Source: Strix aluco (taxonomy: Eukaryota; Chordata; Aves; Strigiformes; Strigidae). From it: DNA of 64,000 nt. Positions 57,505 to 64,000 of this stretch are shown piece by piece. The notes beneath the pieces are model-generated. The model had not been told where the DNA came from. It did not search any database and was given only the letters and a program-made list of their open reading frames with translations. The stretch is from positions 26,100,264-26,164,263 of the forward strand of contig NC_133931.1 in the NCBI RefSeq assembly GCF_031877795.1. The letters run 5' to 3'. The number at the start of each line of letters is the position of its first letter. Within the stretch, counting starts at the first letter, position 1. The translations under genes were made by a program, and so were the position numbers.

Positions 57505-57559
57505 GGACACTGCAACCGAGCTGCTGTTTTTAGACACATTCAAGCACCAGAGCGCGGAG
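57497..57559 (+). CDS. VIRMA: VIRMA coding exon 1
   Basis: 21 codons, MAVDTATELLFLDTFKHQSA plus E, with a GTAACG donor. The ATG sits in CAAGATGGCGGT, and the exon lies inside a CpG island. Confidence 0.96.
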
Positions 57560-60500
57560 GTAACGTGGCGGGGGTGTTGGGGCCGCCGCGCTGCTCCTCT
57601 TCCTTCTTCCCTGCTGCTGCTGGCGCCCTCCTACCCGCGCTAGGGCTTCCCCGGGCCGCGGCGGCTGCGGGGCGCGGAGCGCCGCTGGGGCGAGCGTGGC
57701 TGGGGTAGGCCCCGGCGGCGGCCCTCGCTTCAGCGGGTGGCCGGGCAGGAGGGAGCAGCCCCTGGCCAGGTGCCCGCTGAGGGGGGATCTCCGCCTTCTC
57801 CCCTCCTTGCCCCTGACGCCTCGCTCGGGCTGCGGCGCCGGACCCCGCCCGGGCGGCTGCTGTCAGGGGACCGTACCGTGGTGGGAAAGAAAGGAAGATT
57901 TAGAGGTATTGAGGAGGAGAGGCTAGCGGGAAGCAAAGAGGGTAAAACCGATTTAAGAAGTCCATAAGGGAGGAAGTCACAGAGAGAGCCGTACCTGGTG
58001 AGATATCTAATTCTTTTCTATAGCTAATGAGGAGGAGTATTTGTGTGTATGCGAGATGTTCACTTAAATCTATACAATCTACGTGCATCGTGAGCAAAAT
58101 GAGTATTTCAGACTTGGTTTCGCAGTGGGAGATTGTGCAAATATTCCTCTTCAAGGCTGTTGGGATCCTGAGCATCCTTGAAGCTGCTTGTGTTGCAGCA
58201 GGTTTGCCCAGGGCTCAGCCTATTGTGCTGTTCAGGAGGGAAGAAGGGGACCATCAGGGGGAAAATGAAAAGTGTAGTGTAATGTGAGAAAGATGTTACA
58301 GAATCACAGAATATCTCAACTATGTCCATAGACAGGCATTAGGGAAAGAAAATGAAGTATTTTGAGCTGATGTTGCAATTAAAAACACATGAGAAATTAT
58401 TCTGGAGTCCTTCGTAGTTGCCAGGATCAGGGAGACCCAAAAGTGTTTTTAATTCTGCTGTTTAAGACAGTAGTGGCAGGAAACGCTAGCCCCTGCTGTT
58501 CCCCTGGGTAGGAAACACTAGCCACTTCTGTTCCCCTCCAGGACAGTGTGTTCTCTTATTGAACATTTTTAATTGTGTATAATGTTTTCTGTCACTTTCA
58601 TTTTTGTAAGTGACATTTTTCAAACCTGAACCATTTTGAATCTTTATTAAAGAAAAAAACAAAATGTGTTTTACATGTAGAAAAGCTTTCTTTATGTTAT
58701 GCTTATTCTTCAGCTAAATGGATCATGAATCTTGCCTTGGAACTTGCAGTTCTTGACAAGTCCTGCTGAGTTTGCTAATAAAATTATTTATTTGGCTTAG
58801 CTAACTTTAGCATGTTTTGAGCTGTTCTGATGTGGTTATTTTTTTGAATGTTTTGGAAGGAAGGTGGATGGAATTTGCTTGCCATCCTGATGATGTTGGT
58901 TCGTGGCTGTCAGGGCATAATCCTATATCACTTAAGCAGGAATTTGTCTGTCTTTGGGCAGTGCTGCTGGATGCCCGGATACGCAGCCTCCTCAGCAGCA
59001 CGTGACACGTATACCTTTGTTAAAGGCAAAGCAAAGAGCTTCCACAGCCCTCACTCCTCACAGGCTACAGTCACCCCATCCCTGTTAATAAAGCTGTGCT
59101 CACTGTCATAGTGGGGTTTCTTTTGTTCTACCAACCTGCTTGTAATGCGTCAGCCCTTAGGGCGAGATGTATTTGTGTGCAAAAGGATGCGTGTATAGAT
59201 TTCTTATTTAATAACACTGATATGTGCCCAAAAGCACACACTTATTCTTTGCTAGTGACTATTTATTTATTAGCTTTCTAAAATCTTAGTACTTTCTTGC
59301 CTTATGCTGGTAATTTTGGGGTTTCATTTGCTTTCTGATTGTGGTGAAAGTTATATAACTTTTGACTGCAGATCAATTTGGTTTTTCTTTTTAATTTTTT
59401 AGTTATGTTGGTAGACACTTAGATCAGGTGGTTTTTTTTCCTAGCAGTCTGCTCATTCAGTTTGTGAGTTGGAAACATTCAGTGAGAAATGTGATTCTGA
59501 GCTGTTTGAGAAAGTGTTTATATGCTTAGAGTTGGACATATAGTTGATATATGTGTACTGTTTTGTGAGTCTATACATGATAGAGATGATGTATAAATAT
59601 AATAAGAACTAACATAGTGAGTTTAGTGAGAGGAGACTTTCAGCATTAATGTAGTGGCTGCTACATGGGAAGTCACCGACTTTATGATTACTTCCTAGTT
59701 TGCTCAAACATCTTTCAGGAGTGCTGAAACATAACATTTCTTTATACCTGCTATTTCTGTGTTGTAAACAGTAATGTTATTTGCAAAAGGTTTTCAGATG
59801 TTACTGCAAAATTGGAGAAATAAACATCATATGGAATTTTTGTACAGGTCTAGCAAAACATAGTATCTTTATTATTTCTAATAGTACATTTGAAATACAA
59901 CGTTTGTTAGTGTTTAAAATTAAAGCGCGCATTTTCTTTTCTCTTTAGTTATAAATTTGATATGTTTTATTAAAAGGGAATTATATACTCAGTTTTTCTT
60001 TAGTAATTTAAGTTCCAGTTTTCGCCCTTACCAACATACTTTGTTAGAGTAAAAGTTGTTGCTGTTTAAAAGATTCTTGAAAATAAAGGGAACTAATGAT
60101 GTAAACAAACCAGTAACACTTTGTATGAAAAAGTGTTAAATATATAAAAGTGGCAGAAGAAAAAAAATCTTTTTAGTTTAATAGTGTTTAACATTTTACG
60201 TAATTGAATTTTATAATTATTAGGATTGCAACCTTAATTTGGTTAATAAAGAATATTGAGTACATTATGTTGTTTCCATTTTACAATTCTTAGACTTTCT
60301 TTTTTTTTTTTTGTAGCAAAGTACCAATATAGATGTAGTTCGTTTTCCATGTGTGGTTTACGTAAATGAAGTACGTGTCATTCCTCCAGGAGTGCGGGCT
60401 CACACAAGTTTGCCTGACAATAGGGCTTATGGGTAAGTGAAAGATACTTGGTGTCTGATTCAGGAAAACCTTCCTGTTATTTTTTTCTCAAACTTGTATA

Positions 60501-63500
60501 TCTCAATAGAACCTTCTATATAAAAAGGTAAAATGCATTTATGTATCTGCTGAACTTGTAATTATTTTGGGGAATTATTTAAATAGTATAATTTAAAGGG
60601 TTTTTTCCCTTGTTAGTCCTACTTACTCTGATAAGGAGATCAAAGGGTTTAATTTTTACTTTTGTTCTGTTTCCAGAGAGACATCCCCACATACATTTCA
60701 ACTAGACTTGTTTTTCAACAATGTCAGCAAGCCAAGTGCCCCTGTTTTTGATAGGCTGGGGAGGTAAGTACTTTCAGGATTTGTGCGTGACTTCATCATC
60801 TACCTTTTCTTCCTGAGAATTTTTTATAGTAGAAAATGCGTGATAGACAATCTGTATCTCCCATGTTCTTCATGTTTGGTCTGGTTTTTGCTAGTTTGTT
60901 TTCTCGCCCTTTTCCTCCAGTCTGTGTGGGAGGACAGAGGATCATGCTTAAAAGAAGAGAAGATTCTGTTATTTTTAAACTTACAGAGCCCATATATGTT
61001 AATGAAAAATATTTTCTAGAAATAAGTGATTTCACACTCTTGTTTTTAAGAACATGTATTTGTTCAATGTTTTATTATTGGCTTATGTGTTTAGTACTGC
61101 TCTGCTTAATTTTTGTGAACATGCTTTATATTAATGGAAAAATAACTTTGTATATTTTATTTAACAGCCTCGAATATGATGAAAACACTTCAATTATTTT
61201 CAGACCCAATGCAAAGGTAATGCAATGTGATTTAAACCTCCTCTTCTTTTCTACATGTCTGTCATTTAGGTATAAATATGCTTGTGTGTGGTGCTTTAGC
61301 ACTGTGTAAAGCATTTTTTGTATAAGATCTTATTCTAAAACTTGCCTGTAGTTCAGATATTCATTACTTTAGAGTCTGCATCTACAATGGCATGACTTGT
61401 AGAAGATTTGATTGCTTGGCAGTTACTATGGAGATTACCAACAGAGCTATGAATCAGAACATTGTGGCTGCAGGCCAAAGCTAAGCACCTCATTTTCAGT
61501 TCTGTTTGGATTTATTTCATTCAAATCAGTGTTTGTGTGACCCACAGTAATGTTTTTTTTCATTAATAGGCTGTAGTTGATTAGGCCATATATTGCAAGG
61601 AATTGAATGCTTTTAGGGAAAGATTATTTATTTGTTGTAATGATTGATATATTTAAAGTTTTCTCAGTTTTCAAAATGTGGGGTAAAGAGATATTTTAAT
61701 TTTGGGTATCTTTTATGCAGATACTGATACAGTGATATTAAAATAACTTTTCTGAAGTTGTCTTGTGTTAGTTTTAAGTGCTTTTTCTTTTTAAAAAAAA
61801 CAGGTCAACACAGATGGATTGGTTCTAAGAGGGTGGTACAACTGTCTGACTTTGGCAATATATGGCTCAGTTGACAGGGTAATAAGTCATGAGAGAGAGT
61901 CACCTCCTCCACCCCCGCCTCCACCACCACCTCCCCAGCAACAGCCTGGTTTGAAAAGAAACCCGAAACATGGTAAGCGTTGTGAGAAGACATAGATTTT
62001 TAAATTATTTTTTAAAATCAACATCATAGTATCCCATCTGAAAAAAAAACCCACAATTCTTTCACATTTTAGATTTCAGTGGCTTTATTTTTCTAGTTTT
62101 ATGTCTTTCTCCTTTAGTTTTGTATTTTCTTTCAGATTTATGTTGGATGATTCTAAGTGGATTCTTGTCTAGTGCTTTTTCTGAGAGTGGGTTATTTGAT
62201 CTATTGCTAATTACTTATGATGGTCAAAGTGCAGTTTGATTTGTGTGAACTCATTAAAATTTAGATGATTGAGATCTCAAAAAAAGTGATTGGAATAGTA
62301 TTAAAATCATAAGAAAATTTCATAGTCATAATTAACTTTTCTTTTGTGACTTGTATGTGAAGTACATTACAGAATAGTGTTTGCTTTCCACTGGTGTTAG
62401 AGTGGCCATGAATAGAATTCACGATCAAGTTTCTGCTTCAATTTTGGTTTTAGATTTAAAATTAGAACTGTCTTGTTCAAGGTACAGCTATTGGGCTGCA
62501 AAATTTGAATACTCAGTGTAGTAAAAAGCAGTTGTAAACTATAAAAACAGGTGATTAAATTGTAAACTTTTAAAAGTAACTCAGATATTATTGGTAGAGT
62601 TAGAATATTGCTAGTGTCAAAGCCAAAAATGGCCATTACCTATGTTAATTTTAACCCAGTATTATATCAAAAAAACATCAGTGGTGTTAATAAGCTTGCT
62701 TATTGATGTAGTTCTTGTTTACATCAAAAGTGACTTCAGAAAACTGCCTCATACACTGCAGATGCAGAATACAGATTAAATGACAGCTGGGAAATTAGGT
62801 GTTCTTTAGTCAAAAGTAGCACTGAAAAACTAAAATTTCCTGCTTCTATTCCCGTGATTGCATTAAATGCAAGTTTTTATTTTCACAATAAACATAGTTG
62901 ATGGAGAGAAAGAAGACCAGTTCAATGGCAGCCCTCCAAGACCACAACCTAGGGGACCAAGGACACCTCCAGGCCCTCCCCCTCCTGATGATGATGAGGA
63001 TGAACCTATGCCAGTGTCAGGTAGAATGAGAACAGACTGTATTTTATCTGCTGCGCTTCACCACTTCATGGAGGCAGAATTCTGTATTGCTGCCCAATGT
63101 GAGGTTGCCTGTCTGCTGTTTCACTTGCTGGACAGATTGAGTTTTAGGAAAGGGATTTGAAAGAAAATCTGTTGGCTATGTTAAATTGTATCAGTTTAAA
63201 AGTTAGTAGATTTGAGAGTATCGGTTGACCAATACATTGCTTGAACATGCTGCTTATATTTTATATAAATGTTCTGTTGACTCCAGTATTCATTGCCCTT
63301 CCCCTCCATACTTCTGCAGAGTCTGCCAAGTTCTCTGGTCTCCATATGGGTTAAAAGTGCCAAGAACGCTTTACATGTTTCTTTATAATCTTACTGAACT
63401 GAGTGATTGTTGCTTGTGTTCAGTCAAATCAGCTGAAGATTTTCTTTAAGATACTTTTTCTGTATCTCCACTATGTGTAATACAAAATTCTAAAACCTAT

Positions 63501-63845
63501 TATTGAGCATTGGATTTCAGAGAAGTACTCTCATTTCTTAAATTTTGTATATGTTTTTAGTGGTTGGGGAAAAAGAAGATGATGTGGACCATAGGGAGGA
63601 TTACTTTGAACCCATTTCTCCTGATCGAACATCCATTCATCAAGAAAGCCAGTATTCTGATGATGGAGAAGTGGAGGAAGATCAACCAGAAGAAGGAGAA
63701 GATGAAGATGATGTGGATGTTGAGGAGGAGGAGGATGAGGATGATGATGATGGGCATACAGTAGAGAGTATTGCTGATGAGGAAGAGGAAGAGGAGGAGG
63801 AAGATGAAGATGAAGAGGAGGGTGAAGAGGAGGAAGAAGGTGAAG
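57497..63845 (+). CDS. VIRMA: VIRMA (KIAA1429), m6A methyltransferase complex scaffold, 5' part (7 exons, truncated by the window edge)
   Basis: VIRMA is the large scaffold of the nuclear m6A writer complex (METTL3/METTL14 with WTAP, ZC3H13, HAKAI and RBM15) and directs methylation toward 3' UTRs and stop codons (family knowledge). The exons are 57497-57559, 60317-60432, 60677-60763, 61168-61216, 61804-61972, 62898-63020 and 63561-63845, all with AG/GT borders and matched phase. They give about 297 residues of a protein near 1800 in other vertebrates. The start MAVDTATELLFLDTFKH is near-identical to human. Residues about 1-140 are the conserved N-terminal domain, followed by a run of 11 prolines, an RPQPRGPRTPPGPPPP segment, and a long Glu/Asp tract. 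The last exon ends in phase 1 at GTAAGT, and the gene continues beyond 64000. It lies head-to-head with ESRP1. Confidence 0.97.
57560..60316 (+). other. VIRMA: VIRMA intron 1 (2.8 kb)
   Basis: It starts in the CpG island and becomes AT-rich toward exon 2. It contains the 32-bp tandem duplication at 58478-58540. No nested gene is seen. Confidence 0.8.
58478..58540. repeat. Two-copy 32-bp tandem repeat in VIRMA intron 1
   Basis: AGGAAACGCTAGCCCCTGCT... (58478-58509) is followed directly by AGGAAACACTAGCCACTTCT... (58510-58540). The copies differ at a few positions. Confidence 0.7.
60317..60432 (+). CDS. VIRMA: VIRMA coding exon 2
   Basis: A long T-run and TTGTAG acceptor precede QSTNIDVVRFPCVVYVNEVR. 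The exon continues to PDNRAY plus two bases before GTAAGT. It is very highly conserved. Confidence 0.96.
60677..60763 (+). CDS. VIRMA: VIRMA coding exon 3
   Basis: The TTTCCAG acceptor completes Gly60. The exon then reads ETSPHTFQLDLFFNNVSKPS through FDRLG plus two bases before GTAAGT. Confidence 0.96.
61168..61216 (+). CDS. VIRMA: VIRMA coding exon 4
   Basis: A 49-nt exon, SLEYDENTSIIFRPNAK, with a TTTAACAG acceptor and GTAATG donor. It matches human except Ala for Ser near the end. Confidence 0.95.
61804..61972 (+). CDS. VIRMA: VIRMA coding exon 5 (poly-proline)
   Basis: It reads VNTDGLVLRGWYNCLTLAIY, then GSVDRVISHERES, eleven prolines, QQQPGLKRNPKH and one base before GTAAGC. The acceptor follows an A-rich stretch (AAACAG). 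Confidence 0.95.
62898..63020 (+). CDS. VIRMA: VIRMA coding exon 6
   Basis: It reads VDGEKEDQFNGSPPRPQPRG, then PRTPPGPPPPDDDEDEPMPVS plus one base. The acceptor is AACATAG and the donor GTAGAA. The first residue is Val where human has Ala. Confidence 0.93.
63561..63845 (+). CDS. VIRMA: VIRMA coding exon 7 (acidic tract)
   Basis: It starts VVGEKEDDVDHREDYFEPIS and then becomes overwhelmingly Glu/Asp (from about 63660), encoded by GAA/GAG/GAT repeats. It ends in phase 1 at GTAAGT. The minus-strand frame opposite it is a shadow of the repeat. Confidence 0.94.
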
Positions 63846-64000
63846 GTAAGTGAAGTTGTAAAAAGTTAAGGAATGAAAGTCAGTTTTATGAAATTTTGAT
63901 GGCATTACCATTATGGTGACTAGGTGTGAAGAGAACTGGATCTTTTTCCCTTGGTCACTGTACCATTGCCTGCCTTATTTATGGTTCTGACATCTCTCGA

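Larger units (their letters stand above)
57000..57880 (+). promoter_or_regulatory. CpG island and promoter of VIRMA
   Basis: A G+C- and CpG-rich block surrounds VIRMA exon 1. Two CCGGAAG ETS-type motifs lie at 57445-57451 and 57467-57473, within 55 bp upstream of the ATG. No TATA box is seen, as expected for a housekeeping gene. The transcription start is probably very close to the ATG (inference). Confidence 0.85.

Noticed and set aside
58299-58316. Possible CR1 3' end (AGAATCACAGAATATC)
   Set aside because: Only about 17 bases match and the rest of the CR1 end is absent; could be chance.
63531-63911. 126-codon minus-strand frame rich in His/Leu/Pro
   Set aside because: It is the complement of the VIRMA acidic repeat exon.

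Overview
This window is vertebrate nuclear DNA, almost certainly from a bird. The genes have many exons with GT-AG introns and CpG-island promoters. The recognisable repeats are mostly CR1 LINE copies, which dominate avian genomes, plus two solo LTRs of a type I associate with neoavian birds. The bird and neoavian assignment is inference from repeat content and from close similarity to amniote ESRP1 and VIRMA. No bacterial, plasmid or CRISPR-like content was seen.

Layout. 1-18.4 kb is gene-poor: two solo LTRs (673-1265 and 8732-9739), CR1 remnants (177-229, 3413-3624, 14983-15690), simple repeats, and no gene I can support. 18.4-52.4 kb is ESRP1 on the minus strand, with its start codon at 51990 and its stop at 19822. 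Thirteen consecutive coding exons plus the terminal coding exon were placed by reading frame and splice sites. They give residues 1-606 and a 24-residue C-terminus. The exon expected between them was not found. The last large intron (19897-29874) carries a long, decayed, sense-oriented CR1 LINE and a 99-bp fold-back hairpin. 52.4-57.0 kb is the interval between two diverging CpG-island promoters. From 57497 to the right edge lies the 5' part of VIRMA (KIAA1429) on the plus strand: seven coding exons, about 297 residues, continuing outside the window.

How the genes relate. ESRP1 is an epithelial splicing regulator with an N-terminal exonuclease-like domain and three RRMs. VIRMA is the scaffold of the nuclear m6A writer complex. 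They are head-to-head neighbours with about 5.5 kb between start codons, which matches the known vertebrate neighbourhood on human 8q22. Both act on RNA processing, but nothing here shows shared control. The ESRP1 promoter has a tight cluster of ZEB/SNAI-type E-boxes beside a CCAAT box. The VIRMA start codon lies in a TISU/YY1-like element below two ETS motifs. ESRP1 also shows alternative splice signals: a tandem donor giving plus or minus four residues (CKLP), a NAGNAG acceptor, and a read-through stop after exon 13.

I found no previously undescribed system. The observations most worth checking are the missing penultimate ESRP1 exon, the fold-back hairpin, the promoter element clusters and the splice-site choices.
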